Notes: a model not told the origin generated them from the letters alone. Shown: positions 37,846 to 48,194, counted from the stretch's first letter. The stretch: 64,000 nucleotides of DNA from Haemophilus parainfluenzae (GCF_014931275.1 NZ_CP063110.1:1720001-1784000); one strand, 5' to 3'. Numbers and translations: made by a program.

Positions 37846-39387
37846 TTAACCTTTTCTAAACATCGCCAACATACGTTGGGTTACACGGAAACCACCAAAG
37901 ATGTTGATGCTTGCCACTAAAATTGCCACAAAGGCTAATGCATCAATAAAGAAGTTGCCTGTTGGCTGTCTAATTTGCAGTAATGCACCCACAATGATGA
38001 TACCTGAAATTGCATTGGTTACCGCCATAAGTGGAGTGTGTAACGCGTGGCTGACGTTCCAAACCACGTAGTAACCGACTACACAAGCCAATACGAATAC
38101 GGTGAAGTGAGAAAGGAATGCCGCAGGCGCCACAGATGCAAGCCAGAGGAATAACACCCCTACCCCCGCCATCACACCGTATTTGATGCGAGGATCAGCT
38201 GGTTTTTCTTCCTCTTTTTTAACCGCACTTTGTGCCGCTTTCGCTTCTTGTTTTGGTTGTGCTGACACTTGGATTTGTGCTGGTGGAATTTCTTCTCCAT
38301 CACGTACCACAGTCACACCGCGTAATACCACATCTTCAAAATCGATATTGATCTTGCCGTCTTTTTCTTTACAAAGTAGTTTTAATAAATTAACTAAGTT
38401 TGTACCGTAAAGTTGGGAAGATTGTGTTGGTAAACGACTTGGGAAATCGGTGTAACCAATGATTTTTACTTGGTTTTCAGTGGTGACGACTTTTCCTGCT
38501 TCAGTGTAAGCACAGTTACCGCCTGTTGCAGCCGCTAAGTCCACCACCACAGAACCTGGTTTCATGGAATCAACCATTTCTTTTGTGATTAAGCGAGGTG
38601 CAGGTTTACCCGGAATCGCTGCAGTGGTAATAATGATATCCACTTCTTTAGCTTGTTCCGCATAAAGCTCCATCGCACGACGGTTAAATTCTTCTGACAT
38701 TACTTTCGCGTAACCATCGCCACTACCGCCTTCTTCTTTGAAATCAATTTCTAAGAAAGACGCGCCCATACTTTGTACTTGTTCTTTTACTTCAGGACGA
38801 GAGTCAAAAGCACGTACAATCGCACCAAGGCTATTCGCTGCACCAATCGCCGCTAGACCTGCAACACCCGCACCAATGACTAACACTTTTGCCGGTGGTA
38901 CTTTACCTGCTGCAGTAATTTGTCCGGTGAAGAAACTACCAAATTCATGAGCCGCTTCAATCACCGCACGATAACCAGAAATATTCGCCATAGAGCTTAA
39001 TGCATCAAGCGCTTGCGCACGGGAAATACGTGGCACAGAATCCATTGCTAATACATTAATTTTTTTCGACGTGAGTTTTTTCATTAAATCCGGATTTTGT
39101 GCCCGCCAAATGAAGCTCACAAGTGTTGCACCTTCCTTCATTTGATCAATTTCTGCATCCGTTGGTGGATTCACTTTAAAAATCACATCCGAATGCCACA
39201 CTTCTGAACTTGAGCCAATTTTTGCGCCGGCGTCGATAAATGCTTGGTCTTCAAAACTTGCTTTGAATCCTGCATCGTGTTCTACGATGACGTCAAAGCC
39301 CAGTTTTAAGATCTGCTGAACCGTTTTTGGCGTCGCCGCCACACGATTTTCGCTATCAAGCAGTTCTCTAGGTACACCAATTAACAT
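37846..39387 (-). CDS. pntA: NAD(P) transhydrogenase subunit alpha
   Basis: 513 residues; E. coli PntA has 510. Domain I resembles alanine dehydrogenase, with the NAD Rossmann loop [15 protein letters not shown] near 170 and the RQD-type loop region upstream. A linker rich in Ala, Lys and Glu (about 375-395) leads to four C-terminal membrane helices. First gene of pntAB. An uptake signal lies within. A CRP-like site lies about 150 bases upstream. Confidence 0.97.
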   Translation of the reverse strand: MLIGVPRELLDSENRVAATPKTVQQILKLGFDVIVEHDAGFKASFEDQAFIDAGAKIGSSSEVWHSDVIFKVNPPTDAEIDQMKEGATLVSFIWRAQNPDLMKKLTSKKINVLAMDSVPRISRAQALDALSSMANISGYRAVIEAAHEFGSFFTGQITAAGKVPPAKVLVIGAGVAGLAAIGAANSLGAIVRAFDSRPEVKEQVQSMGASFLEIDFKEEGGSGDGYAKVMSEEFNRRAMELYAEQAKEVDIIITTAAIPGKPAPRLITKEMVDSMKPGSVVVDLAAATGGNCAYTEAGKVVTTENQVKIIGYTDFPSRLPTQSSQLYGTNLVNLLKLLCKEKDGKINIDFEDVVLRGVTVVRDGEEIPPAQIQVSAQPKQEAKAAQSAVKKEEEKPADPRIKYGVMAGVGVLFLWLASVAPAAFLSHFTVFVLACVVGYYVVWNVSHALHTPLMAVTNAISGIIIVGALLQIRQPTGNFFIDALAFVAILVASINIFGGFRVTQRMLAMFRKG

Positions 39388-39528
39388 AAATGTTTCCCTC
39401 TGGTTGATGAAATTTCAGACAAACTCACGCCTGTCCCTGTCTCTTAAATGACAAAAAGTCATGCGACGATAAATGTATCACTTATTACGGTTATTTGGGG
39501 AATTTTTTTAACTGGTTTTACAAGATAT

Positions 39529-39544
39529 TGTGATAGGGATCATA
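39529..39544. promoter_or_regulatory. CRP-like site upstream of pntA
   Basis: TGTGA-TAGGGA-TCATA matches the CRP half-sites TGTGA-N6-TCACA at nine of ten bases. pntA is the only gene reading away from this region. Confidence 0.4.
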
Positions 39545-39661
39545 AAAGAATCGAGATAAACGCGTGGTGTGTTTAACTTTTAGCCTAACGCAATGATTAT
39601 TCATCAGAAACTGACTAATCAAAAATAGATGAAAAACGGACCGCACTTATATACGAAGGAA

Positions 39662-39690
39662 ATAAAAAGCCCGATATGATTATCGGGCTT
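39662..39690 (-). terminator. Terminator after tldD
   Basis: Ten-base stem AAGCCCGATA (39667-39676) and TATCGGGCTT (39681-39690) with loop TGAT, followed leftward by TTTTTATT. Confidence 0.9.
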
Positions 39691-39694
39691 ATGT

Positions 39695-41143
39695 TTAATT
39701 GGTTCCACCAACGGTGATTTCATCTATTTTCAAGGCTGGCTGACCAACACCGACTGGCACACTTTGGCCATCTTTGCCGCATACACCGATACCAAGATCC
39801 AAATCAGTTTCATCTGCAACCATCGAAACTTTTTGCATCACATCAATACCGCTGCCAATTAATGTCGCGCCTTTAACGGGTTTAGTGATTTTACCTTTTT
39901 CAATGAGATAAGCTTCAGAAGTCGAGAACACAAATTTACCTGAGGTGATATCCACTTGCCCACCACCGAAGTGCGGTGCATAAATACCGCGATCCACAGA
40001 GGCTACTAAATCTTCAAATTTGCTTTGACCTGCCAACATATAGGTATTCGTCATTCGTGGCATTGGCAAATGCGCATAAGACTCACGGCGACCATTACCT
40101 GTTGGTTTCACACCCATTAATCGAGCGTTGAGTTTATCTTGCATATAGCCTTGCAAAATCCCGTCTTTGATTAAAACGTTACATTGACTAGGCACACCTT
40201 CATCATCAATGGTTAAAGAACCTCGGCGATTTTGTAATGTACCGTCATCCACAATTGTACATAATGGCGACGTCACTAACTCACCAATTTTACCCGTAAA
40301 TAAGGAACTTTCTTTGCGATTGAAATCCCCTTCCAAACCATGCCCCACTGCTTCATGAAGCAATACGCCAGGCCAACCTGCCCCTAATACCACAGGCATT
40401 AATCCTGCTGGCGCAGCAACCGCACTTAAATTCACAAGGGCTTGGCGAACCGCTTCTTTGGCAAAATTAACGGCACGAATGTCCCTATTTACCACTTCAA
40501 AGAACCAATCTAAGCCAAAGCGTCCACCTGAACCGCAACTACCGCGCTCACGTTTGCCACCCTCTTCAACAAGAACAGAAATGGATAAACGCACAAGTGG
40601 ACGAATATCTGCGGCAAGTGTGCCATCTGTTGCGACTACTAGCACTTCTTCATAAATCGAACTTAATGCTGCAGAAACATGTGTAACACGAGGATCTTCA
40701 GATCGCGCTGTACGATCCACTAAGTGTAATAACTCGATCTTTTTCTCTTTACTTAAACTTTCTAACGGGTTAATCGCCGCATAACGCTGAACTGCATTCA
40801 CCGCATTAAATGCTTGAGGCGAAATTAAATTGCCTTCTTTAATTTGTGCAATACCTTTTACAGCCTCTGCACATTGTTGTAATGACGCTAAGTTAATTTG
40901 ATCGGAATACGCAAAGCCTGTTTTATCTCCAGAAACTGCGCGTACACCAACGCCACGATCAATATGAAAGCCACCTTCTTTAATAATACTGTCTTCTAAT
41001 ACCCAGCTTTCATCTTGGCTTAATTGAAAATAAAGATCCGCATAATCAATATGACGATGCGACATCACATCAAAAATATTAAGCAATGATTGATGAGATA
41101 AATTGCTTGGTGCAAGTAAGGTATCTGAAACCTGTTTTAACAT
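39695..41143 (-). CDS. tldD: Metalloprotease TldD
   Basis: 482 residues from the ATG at 41143 (GGAG five bases upstream); E. coli TldD has 481. An in-frame start at 41179 is rejected. The active site [14 protein letters not shown] (HExxxH) is intact near residue 260, and the C-terminal [20 protein letters not shown] is typical. TldD works with TldE/PmbA to degrade unfolded peptides and mature microcin-type peptides. The pmbA partner is not in the window. Confidence 0.95.
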   Translation of the reverse strand: MLKQVSDTLLAPSNLSHQSLLNIFDVMSHRHIDYADLYFQLSQDESWVLEDSIIKEGGFHIDRGVGVRAVSGDKTGFAYSDQINLASLQQCAEAVKGIAQIKEGNLISPQAFNAVNAVQRYAAINPLESLSKEKKIELLHLVDRTARSEDPRVTHVSAALSSIYEEVLVVATDGTLAADIRPLVRLSISVLVEEGGKRERGSCGSGGRFGLDWFFEVVNRDIRAVNFAKEAVRQALVNLSAVAAPAGLMPVVLGAGWPGVLLHEAVGHGLEGDFNRKESSLFTGKIGELVTSPLCTIVDDGTLQNRRGSLTIDDEGVPSQCNVLIKDGILQGYMQDKLNARLMGVKPTGNGRRESYAHLPMPRMTNTYMLAGQSKFEDLVASVDRGIYAPHFGGGQVDITSGKFVFSTSEAYLIEKGKITKPVKGATLIGSGIDVMQKVSMVADETDLDLGIGVCGKDGQSVPVGVGQPALKIDEITVGGTN

Positions 41144-41223
41144 TTGTTCTCCGAAATTTATAAAAATTAATTCTGCCAAATCTCCCCTAGCCCCCCTTTG
41201 CTAAAGAGGGAGTAGTTTTTTGA

Positions 41224-42072
41224 CTAATCTAAATTATCCAATCCAAATTGGTATAAGGCATTTTTCTTATAACCATAAAGTTCTGCCACAATCGCTGCGG
41301 CTTTTTTTAAAGGTAATTCTTTAGCAATTAGAGTGAGGGCTTTAACCGCTTGCGGAGAAAATTCTTCGCTATCTTCTGATTTGGGTTTGCCTTCCACGAT
41401 TAACACCATCTCACCTTTCGTGCGATTCGGATCTTCACTTAACCATTGACGAAGATCATTTAATTTATCTCCTGCAATAGTTTCCCACGTTTTCGTAATT
41501 TCGCGGGCAAGTACAACATAGCGTTCACCACCTAATACATCTTGCATATCGGCAAGGGTATCTAAAATGCGGTGGGTTGATTCATAGAAGATTAAAGTGC
41601 GGTCTTCTTCTGAGACGTTTTCTAACTTATCTTTACGCGCCTTAGTTTTCGCAGGTAAAAAACCTTCAAAGCAAAAACGGTCTGACGCAATGCCCGATGC
41701 ACATAATGCAGTAATCGCTGCACAAGCGCCGGGTAACGGTACCACTTTAATGCCTGCCTCACGACATTGACGCACTAAATGAAAACCCGGATCGCTAATT
41801 AAGGGTGTTCCCGCATCAGAAATTAATGCAATATTAGTGCCTTGTTTTAGCTTTTCTACCAACACATGTGCTTTTTCTTGTTCATTGTGATCATGCAAGG
41901 CGAAAAAAGGCTTTTTGATACCATAATGACTGAGCAATAAACCACTGTGGCGTGTGTCTTCTGCAGCAATTAAATCCACTTGTGAAAAGGTCTCTAAAGC
42001 ACGTTGTGTAATATCTTGTAAATTCCCGATTGGCGTGGCGACAATATATAAAATTCCGGTTAAATCATTCAT
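41224..42072 (-). CDS. rsmI: 16S rRNA (cytidine1402-2'-O)-methyltransferase
   Basis: 282 residues of the RsmI/YraL family. The SAM-binding core of the tetrapyrrole methylase fold is visible: [15 protein letters not shown] at the N-terminus, [12 protein letters not shown] near 36, [12 protein letters not shown] near 84 and [11 protein letters not shown] near 112. It methylates C1402 in the decoding site. It is divergent from lpoA with 69 bases between, the same neighbourhood (yraL-yraM) as in E. coli. Confidence 0.96.
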   Translation of the reverse strand: MNDLTGILYIVATPIGNLQDITQRALETFSQVDLIAAEDTRHSGLLLSHYGIKKPFFALHDHNEQEKAHVLVEKLKQGTNIALISDAGTPLISDPGFHLVRQCREAGIKVVPLPGACAAITALCASGIASDRFCFEGFLPAKTKARKDKLENVSEEDRTLIFYESTHRILDTLADMQDVLGGERYVVLAREITKTWETIAGDKLNDLRQWLSEDPNRTKGEMVLIVEGKPKSEDSEEFSPQAVKALTLIAKELPLKKAAAIVAELYGYKKNALYQFGLDNLD

Positions 42073-42141
42073 TTTTGTTTGCTTTTACATTGTGAGATAA
42101 GTAAGATCGACCATCATTGATTTATTCATTATGGAGCGAAT

Positions 42142-43863
42142 ATGTCTATTCTATTACAAGGCGGTCGTTTTAAAAAACGTTTAATGCCGATTTTATTGTC
42201 TATTGCATTAGCGGGTTGTTCTAACTTATTTGGTAGCAGCTTTACTCAAACATTACAACGTGATGCCAATGCAAGTTCTGAATTTTATATGAATAAATTA
42301 GGACAAGCACAAGATAAAGAAGATCAACAAACTTACAAACTCTTAGCAGCACGTGTATTAATTACTGAAAATAAAGTGCCACAAGCCGAAGAGTTATTAA
42401 ATGAATTGGTTGACTTAAACGAAGCGCAACAATTAGACCGTACTTTAGTTGAAGCACGTATCGCTGCGGCGAAAGGCGCTAATGAAATGGCTGAAAGTAA
42501 ATTACGTGCGCTTGATCTCACGAAATTAAGTCCATCACAAAAATCTCGTTATTACGAAACTTTTGCTCAAACTGCAGAAAATCGTAAAGACGTGATTGAA
42601 GCAGTGAAAGCACGCATCAAAATGGATGAAAACTTAACGGATGTACAACGCCGTCAAGATAATGTAGATAAAACTTGGGCTTTATTGCGTTCAGCCAATA
42701 CAGGTGTCATTAATAATACATCAGATGAAGGCAGTGTTGCATTAGGTGGCTGGCTCGCTTTAATCAAAGCATATAACGATAACATTCGTCAGCCTGTGCA
42801 ATTAAGCCAAGCGTTACAAAGCTGGAAATCGGCTTATCCAAATCATGCCGCTGCAATCTTATTCCCGAAAGAATTACAAAGTATGTTGAATTTCCAACAA
42901 ACTAATGTGGCACAAATTGGTTTAGTGTTACCTTTAAGTGGTGATGGTCAAATTTTAGGCTCAACCATTCAATCGGGTTTTAATGAAGCAAAAGGCGATT
43001 CAACTATTCCAGTACAAGTATTTGACTCCTCTACGACACCAATTAACGAGATCATCGCTCAAGCAAAAGCTTCAGGTATTAAAGCGTTAGTAGGACCATT
43101 GCTCAAACAAAACGTAGATGCCATTATTTCAAACCCTGCTGAAGTGCAAGGTATGGACGTGTTAGCTTTAAATGCAACACCAAATGCACGAGCGATTAAC
43201 CAAGTGTGCTATTACGGTTTATCACCTGAAGATGAAGCGGAATCTGCAGCAAACAAAATGTGGAAAGATGGTATTCGTAACCCAATCGTTGCCATGCCAC
43301 AAAATGATTTAGGACAACGTGTGGGGAATGCGTTCAACGTACGTTGGCAAAGTTTAGCGGGTACAGATGCGAATATTCGCTACTATAACTTACCAGCTGA
43401 TATTACCTACTTCTTCCAAGGTGCTTCACAAGATACAGCTGGACTTTATGTTGTATCATCGCCAGATGAATTAGCGGAAATTAAAGGTTACTTAGATACA
43501 AGCAATCCGAATGTTCGTATTTATGCAAGTTCTCGTTCAAATGCGGCAAGCAATACTGCGGAATACTATGCAAAAATGAATGGCGTTCAATTTAGTGATA
43601 TTCCATTCTTTAAAGAAACAGATTCTTCACAATATCAAAAAGTGGCAAGTTCAACTGGTGGCGAATTCCAATTAATGCGTTTATATGCAATGGGTGCCGA
43701 TGCTTGGTTGCTCATCAACCACTTTAATGAATTACGCCAAGTACCAGGCTATACATTAAGCGGTTTAACTGGTCAGCTTAGCGCAGGTCCAAACTGTAAT
43801 GTGGATCGCGATATGACTTGGTACCAAGTACAAGATAGTAACGTGGTGCCGGTTGCAAACTAA
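42142..43863 (+). CDS. lpoA: Penicillin-binding protein activator LpoA
   Basis: 573 residues, as in Haemophilus LpoA (shorter than E. coli). Lipoprotein signal with lipobox ALAGC, Cys26. The N-terminal half is helical TPR-like repeats (about 30-250), and the C-terminal half is a periplasmic-binding-protein-like domain (IGLVLPLSGDGQILGSTIQ near 258). It is anchored in the outer membrane and activates PBP1a. Its last 288 bases are repeated, diverged, at 46262-46549. This copy is complete. Confidence 0.95.
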   Translation: MSILLQGGRFKKRLMPILLSIALAGCSNLFGSSFTQTLQRDANASSEFYMNKLGQAQDKEDQQTYKLLAARVLITENKVPQAEELLNELVDLNEAQQLDRTLVEARIAAAKGANEMAESKLRALDLTKLSPSQKSRYYETFAQTAENRKDVIEAVKARIKMDENLTDVQRRQDNVDKTWALLRSANTGVINNTSDEGSVALGGWLALIKAYNDNIRQPVQLSQALQSWKSAYPNHAAAILFPKELQSMLNFQQTNVAQIGLVLPLSGDGQILGSTIQSGFNEAKGDSTIPVQVFDSSTTPINEIIAQAKASGIKALVGPLLKQNVDAIISNPAEVQGMDVLALNATPNARAINQVCYYGLSPEDEAESAANKMWKDGIRNPIVAMPQNDLGQRVGNAFNVRWQSLAGTDANIRYYNLPADITYFFQGASQDTAGLYVVSSPDELAEIKGYLDTSNPNVRIYASSRSNAASNTAEYYAKMNGVQFSDIPFFKETDSSQYQKVASSTGGEFQLMRLYAMGADAWLLINHFNELRQVPGYTLSGLTGQLSAGPNCNVDRDMTWYQVQDSNVVPVAN

Positions 43864-43866
43864 TCC

Positions 43867-44226
43867 ATGTTTTCATTAAAACGTCAACAAGGGGCGGGCT
43901 TTGAACATCAAGCCCGCCTTTTCTTAGAAGCCAAAGGCCTCAAATTCATCGCGGCGAATCAATATTTCAAATGCGGTGAATTGGATCTTATTATGCAAGA
44001 CGGTCAAACGATCGTTTTTGTTGAAGTGCGTCAACGATCTAGCTCAACATTTGGATCCGCTGTTGAAAGCGTAGATTGGCAAAAACAACAAAAATGGTTG
44101 GATGCGGCAAATTTATGGCTGATGAAACAAAACATGAGTTTAGAAGACGCCGATTGTCGTTTTGATTTAATCGCCTTTGGCAAAACGCCACAAGATATTC
44201 AATGGATTCCTAATTTTCTCGATTAA
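43867..44226 (+). CDS. yraN: YraN family (UPF0102) nuclease-like protein, copy 1
   Basis: 119 residues. The fold is an endonuclease-like PD-(D/E)xK type with [20 protein letters not shown] (Glu-Asp and EVR), as in UPF0102/YraN. No activity is established for YraN. It begins three bases after the lpoA stop and is followed by diaA. Copy 2 at 46549 differs at only two residues (Gly/Ser near position 11 and Ala/Thr near 22). Confidence 0.92.
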   Translation: MFSLKRQQGAGFEHQARLFLEAKGLKFIAANQYFKCGELDLIMQDGQTIVFVEVRQRSSSTFGSAVESVDWQKQQKWLDAANLWLMKQNMSLEDADCRFDLIAFGKTPQDIQWIPNFLD

Positions 44227-44238
44227 TGGCTTTTTATA

Positions 44239-44823
44239 ATGTTACAAAAAGTAAAAGATATTTATAGCGAAAGTATTCAAATTCAAATTGCTGCGTCTAG
44301 CATGCTGTCGGAAAATATTGCTAACGCTACCCAAATGGTGATGCAATGTTTGCTAGGCGGCAATAAAGTGATCGCTTGTGGCGTCTCTCGATCTTATTCC
44401 AATGCGCAGTTTCTCGTATCTAACTTGCTTAATCGATATGATTTAGCAAGACCGAGTTTTCCCTCTGTGCTCTTGAGTTTAGAAAGTGCGGTGGGTTCTT
44501 CTCTTGTTTTTGAACACTCGCCTGAAGAATTGTATTGTCACCAATTTAATGCTGTTGCCAAACCAGGTGACTTACTTATCGCTTTTGCACCTTTGGGAAC
44601 AGAGAAAATTGTGCTAAACACTATTTCTCATGCAGTAAATAAAGAAGTTAATGTCATTGCACTCACTGGCTCTAATAACGACGCCATTCAAGGAATTTTA
44701 GCTGATAGTGATTTAGAAATATCGATTCCGGCAACCAAAGAAAGTCGAGTCCTAGAAAACCATCTTTTTGTTATCAATGCCCTTTGTGAATTAGTTGACC
44801 ATACCTTGTTCCCAAGTGCTTGA
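44239..44823 (+). CDS. diaA: DnaA initiator-associating protein DiaA, copy 1
   Basis: 194 residues of the SIS-domain family related to GmhA. ACGVSRSYSNAQFL near 46 and ALTGSNNDAIQG near 141 are the sugar-phosphate-isomerase-like loops. In E. coli, DiaA binds DnaA and times replication initiation. Compared with copy 2 (46921), residues 1-27 are identical, then 29 substitutions follow by my count. Both copies keep a full reading frame. Which one is native cannot be told here. Confidence 0.9.
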   Translation: MLQKVKDIYSESIQIQIAASSMLSENIANATQMVMQCLLGGNKVIACGVSRSYSNAQFLVSNLLNRYDLARPSFPSVLLSLESAVGSSLVFEHSPEELYCHQFNAVAKPGDLLIAFAPLGTEKIVLNTISHAVNKEVNVIALTGSNNDAIQGILADSDLEISIPATKESRVLENHLFVINALCELVDHTLFPSA

Positions 44824-44856
44824 CAGCAAAATAAATCAATTTCAAACTAGTAATAA

Positions 44857-45249
44857 TTTAATCTCAAAAATCTTTCTATCAGCCAAAAACAGCGTGTCGC
44901 TTTGGCACGCGCGCTGATTTTAGAACCTGAAATAATTATTATAGATGATGCACTTGGTAATTTAGATGCCTCGGTGCGCATTCAATTACTAAATTTAACC
45001 CTTGATCTGCAGCAAAGTTTAGACATCTCTTACATTTATGTAGGCCAAGACCTCGGCGTGATTAAACATATTGCAGACACAGTCATCGTGATGGATAAAG
45101 GGAAAATGATAAAGAGCGGTACGCCTAAAACGCTATTTACCGATCCTCAAACAGATGTAACTGGTCGTTTAGTGGAAAGTTATTTTGGCAAAATTTTAGA
45201 TGAAACTGCTTGGGTAAAAAGACAAAAACACTCACTAAGGATAGAAAAA
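44857..45249 (+). pseudogene. sapF: sapF 3' fragment (peptide-transport ATPase), truncated
   Basis: The open frame after the TAA at 44854 reads [32 protein letters not shown] and [21 protein letters not shown], matching the C-terminal half of SapF from the ABC signature onward. Walker A and everything before it are missing, so it cannot hydrolyse ATP by itself. There is no stop: the frame runs directly into yeiH. A TTG at 44902 would give a 459-residue fusion. In H. influenzae sapF lies next to a yeiH-family gene, so this block was probably moved as a unit. Confidence 0.85.
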
Positions 45250-46281
45250 ATGAACACACGTCCCTTTTATTTCGGACTTATATTTATCGCGATTATCGCT
45301 ATACTTGCTAACTATTTAGGAAACACTGATTTTTCCCATCATTATCATATCAGTGCTTTAATTATTGCCATTTTGCTGGGAATGGCAATCGGCAATACCA
45401 TTTATCCGCAATTTTCAACACAAGTGGAAAAAGGCGTGTTATTTGCGAAAGGCACGCTTCTTCGCACTGGCATTGTGCTGTATGGTTTTCGCCTCACTTT
45501 TGGCGATATTGCTGATGTCGGATTAAATGCTGTCGTCACTGATGCAATCATGCTAATTTCAACCTTCTTTTTTACCGCACTTTTAGGCATTCGTTATCTA
45601 AAAATGGATAAACAATTGGTTTATCTCACTGGGGCAGGTTGCAGCATTTGCGGTGCAGCAGCAGTGATGGCGGCAGAGCCTGTTACCAAAGCAGAATCCC
45701 ATAAAGTTTCAGTGGCAATTGCCGTAGTGGTCATTTTCGGGACTCTTGCTATTTTTACTTACCCCTTGTTCTACACGTGGTCACAACATTTAATTAACGC
45801 CCATCAATTTGGTATTTATGTTGGTTCTAGTGTACACGAAGTGGCTCAAGTTTATGCGATTGGGGAAAATATTGATCCTATCGTGGCGAATACTGCTGTC
45901 ATTTCCAAAATGATCCGAGTGATGATGCTTGCACCATTTTTATTAATGCTTTCTTGGTTATTAACACGAAGTAATGGAGTATCAGAAAATACGTCACACA
46001 AAATTACAATTCCTTGGTTTGCTGTACTTTTTATTGGCGTTGCGATTTTTAATTCTTTTGATTTATTACCAAAAGAACTCGTGAAATTATTAGTTGAAAT
46101 CGATTCTTTCTTATTAATTTCAGCGATGGCTGCCCTTGGCTTAACTACGCAAGCAAGCGCAATCAAGAAAGCTGGATTAAAACCTCTGATTTTAGGGATA
46201 CTGATTTATTTATGGCTAGTGGTTGGTGGATTTTTAGTGAACTATGGAATATCAAAATTAAATGAATGGTGTTCAATTTAG
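45250..46281 (+). CDS. YeiH family (UPF0324) membrane protein
   Basis: 343 residues from the ATG at 45250 with AAGGAT upstream, beginning [12 protein letters not shown]. About ten membrane helices. The conserved blocks [14 protein letters not shown] near 80, [17 protein letters not shown] near 130 and [14 protein letters not shown] near 195 fit UPF0324/YeiH, putative sulfate-type or unknown exporters. The last residues (NEWCSI) come from the lpoA repeat that follows, read in another frame, so the natural C-terminus has been replaced. It is also in frame with the sapF fragment upstream. Confidence 0.85.
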   Translation: MNTRPFYFGLIFIAIIAILANYLGNTDFSHHYHISALIIAILLGMAIGNTIYPQFSTQVEKGVLFAKGTLLRTGIVLYGFRLTFGDIADVGLNAVVTDAIMLISTFFFTALLGIRYLKMDKQLVYLTGAGCSICGAAAVMAAEPVTKAESHKVSVAIAVVVIFGTLAIFTYPLFYTWSQHLINAHQFGIYVGSSVHEVAQVYAIGENIDPIVANTAVISKMIRVMMLAPFLLMLSWLLTRSNGVSENTSHKITIPWFAVLFIGVAIFNSFDLLPKELVKLLVEIDSFLLISAMAALGLTTQASAIKKAGLKPLILGILIYLWLVVGGFLVNYGISKLNEWCSI

Positions 46282-46549
46282 TGATATTCCATTTTTTAAA
46301 GAAACCAATTCATCACAATATCAAAAACTCGCTAAAACAACTGGCGGTGAATATCAATTAATGCGTTTATATGCAATGGGGGCGGATGCTTGGTTACTCA
46401 TCAATCAATTTAATGAATTACGCCAAGTACCAGGATATCGCTTAAGTGGTTTAACTGGTATTTTAAGTGCGGGTACAAATTGTAATGTTGAACGAGATAT
46501 GACTTGGTATCAATATCAAGATGGTGCAATTGTACCAGTAGCAAACTAA
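46262..46549 (+). pseudogene. lpoA: lpoA C-terminal fragment
   Basis: The 95 C-terminal residues of LpoA (from [12 protein letters not shown]), without signal peptide, TPR part or most of the binding-protein domain. It differs from intact LpoA at many positions (for example ETNSSQYQKLAKTTGGEY against ETDSSQYQKVASSTGGEF), so it is not a recent copy of the neighbouring gene. No ribosome site. It overlaps the end of yeiH in another frame and ends in TAATG at yraN copy 2. Confidence 0.9.
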
Positions 46550-46908
46550 TGTTTTCTTTAAAACGTCAACAAGGGGCGAGCTTTGAACATCAAGCCCGCC
46601 TTTTCTTAGAAACCAAAGGCCTCAAATTCATCGCTGCGAATCAATATTTCAAATGCGGTGAATTGGATCTTATTATGCAAGACGGTCAAACGATCGTTTT
46701 TGTTGAGGTACGTCAACGATCTAGCTCAACATTTGGATCCGCTGTTGAAAGCGTAGATTGGCAAAAACAACAAAAATGGTTGGATGCGGCAAATTTATGG
46801 CTGATGAAACAAAACATGAGTTTAGAAGACGCCGATTGTCGTTTTGATTTAATCGCCTTTGGCAAAACGCCACAAGATATTCAATGGATTCCTAATTTTC
46901 TCGATTAA
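46549..46908 (+). CDS. yraN: YraN family (UPF0102) nuclease-like protein, copy 2
   Basis: 119 residues, two substitutions from copy 1, with the same [12 protein letters not shown] core. The ATG at 46549 overlaps the lpoA fragment's stop by one base. A longer in-frame start at 46504 lies inside that fragment and is rejected. Without an intact lpoA or obvious promoter upstream it may depend on transcription through yeiH. Confidence 0.88.
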   Translation: MFSLKRQQGASFEHQARLFLETKGLKFIAANQYFKCGELDLIMQDGQTIVFVEVRQRSSSTFGSAVESVDWQKQQKWLDAANLWLMKQNMSLEDADCRFDLIAFGKTPQDIQWIPNFLD

Positions 46909-46920
46909 TGGCTTTTTATA

Positions 46921-47505
46921 ATGTTACAAAAAGTAAAAGATATTTATAGCGAAAGTATTCAAATTCAAATTGCTGCGTCTAGCATGCTGTCGGAAAATAT
47001 TGCTACTGCCGCACAAATGGTGATGCAATGTTTACTGAGTAGTAATAAGGTCATTGCTTGTGGGGTCTCTCGCTCTTACGCTAATGCACAATTTTTAGTA
47101 TCAAATCTGCTTAATCGCTATGATTTTGAACGCCCTAGCTTGCCTTCTGTACTACTTAGCCTTGAAAGTGCGGTTGGTTCTTCACTGGTTTTTGATCAAC
47201 CAACCGATCAACTTTATCAACATCAATTTAACGCTATCGCTAAACCTGGCGATTTATTGCTCGCTTTTTCCCCTTTAGGGACAGAAAAAGCGGTGCTAAA
47301 TACGATTTCTAATGCAGTCAATAAAGAAATTCAGGTGATTGCTTTAACGGGTTCAAATAACGATGCTATTCAAGGTGTATTGGCTGAAACAGATTTAGAA
47401 ATCTCCATTCCTGCCACTAAAGAAACACGAATTTTAGAAAATCATTTATTCGTGATTAATGCACTTTGTGAGCTTGTTGATAGCACACTTTTCCCAACAG
47501 CTTGA
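46921..47505 (+). CDS. diaA: DnaA initiator-associating protein DiaA, copy 2
   Basis: 194 residues, SIS domain intact, about 85% identical to copy 1 by my count with all differences after residue 27. This copy lies upstream of dolP, the order seen in relatives (yraN-diaA-dolP), so its 3' flank is the standard one. An uptake signal lies within, as in copy 1 at the matching place. Confidence 0.9.
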   Translation: MLQKVKDIYSESIQIQIAASSMLSENIATAAQMVMQCLLSSNKVIACGVSRSYANAQFLVSNLLNRYDFERPSLPSVLLSLESAVGSSLVFDQPTDQLYQHQFNAIAKPGDLLLAFSPLGTEKAVLNTISNAVNKEIQVIALTGSNNDAIQGVLAETDLEISIPATKETRILENHLFVINALCELVDSTLFPTA

Positions 47506-47595
47506 CATTAAAAGATTTTCTAACTAGAGTGTTTCTTAGACTAATTGACAAATTAGTTGACCCAACTCATTTTAATAAATAAGGAGATTATTAAT

Positions 47596-48177
47596 ATGAA
47601 ACTAACCCAATTTAAAAAATTAGCCTTCATACTTGGCACATCAATTATATTACAAGGCTGTGCTGCTGCGGTTGTTGGTGGCGCTGCTGCGGGCGCAAAA
47701 GTTGCAACAGATCCTCGCACGATGGGTACGCAAGTAGATGATGAAACTCTAGAAATAAAAGTTGAAAATGCATTAGATAAAGATGCACAAATTAAGTCTG
47801 AAGGTCGTGTAAATGCCGTTTCTTACAGTGGTCGCGTACTGTTAATTGGTCAAGTTCCTAATGGAAGTGTAAAAGAAACCGCAACTAGTCTTGCAAAAGG
47901 TGTAGAAGGTGTAAACGACGTATACAATGAATTACGTATTGGGCCAAAAATTACTTTTGGGCAAATTACAAAAGATAGTTGGATTACGACACAAATTAAA
48001 TCTAAACTCTTTGTAGGCGATAATGTAAAAGCAACAGATGTGAAAGTGATCACCGAAAATGGTGAAGTATTCTTACTCGGAAACGTCACACAATCACAAG
48101 GTGACTCAGCTGCAGAAATTGCAAGTAAAGTTACTGGTGTTCAAAAAGTTGTCAAAGTATTTAAATATTTGAATTAA
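47596..48177 (+). CDS. dolP: BON-domain outer membrane lipoprotein DolP (YraP)
   Basis: 193 residues from the ATG at 47596 (AAGGAG upstream); a start at 47557 is rejected. Lipobox IILQGC gives the lipidated Cys near 22, followed by a Gly/Ala-rich stretch. Two BON domains follow (about 48-115 and 125-193), each with the RVLLIGQVPN or EVFLLGNVTQ turn. DolP supports outer membrane integrity and BAM function at the division site. Last gene of the lpoA-type cluster. Confidence 0.94.
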   Translation: MKLTQFKKLAFILGTSIILQGCAAAVVGGAAAGAKVATDPRTMGTQVDDETLEIKVENALDKDAQIKSEGRVNAVSYSGRVLLIGQVPNGSVKETATSLAKGVEGVNDVYNELRIGPKITFGQITKDSWITTQIKSKLFVGDNVKATDVKVITENGEVFLLGNVTQSQGDSAAEIASKVTGVQKVVKVFKYLN

Positions 48178-48194
48178 TTAATTTTTTAACTCTT

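Larger units (their letters stand above)
39388..39694. promoter_or_regulatory. pntA upstream region and tldD tail
   Basis: 307 bases without a gene. It holds the pntA leader, a CRP-like site (39529-39544), one uptake signal near 39640 and the tldD terminator (39662-39690). No clear -35/-10 pair could be fixed by eye. Confidence 0.5.
43576..44823 (+). repeat. Direct repeat, copy 1 (lpoA 3' end, yraN, diaA)
   Basis: 1248 bases repeated at 46262-47505. The middle part (most of yraN and the first 27 codons of diaA) is almost identical between copies, while the lpoA part and the rest of diaA are clearly diverged. The copies are separated by sapF' and yeiH. Confidence 0.95.
46262..47505 (+). repeat. 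Direct repeat, copy 2 (lpoA 3' end, yraN, diaA)
   Basis: 1244 bases matching 43576-44823; four bases are missing between the lpoA stop and the yraN start. It begins exactly where yeiH is interrupted, at the sequence AATGAATGG shared by both flanks' neighbourhood. Confidence 0.95.

Noticed and set aside
44902..46281. A single 459-residue ABC ATPase-membrane fusion gene as a native protein
   Set aside because: The ATPase part lacks Walker A and starts at a TTG inside a sapF remnant, while the yeiH ATG has its own ribosome site. It is treated as a pseudogene plus a gene.
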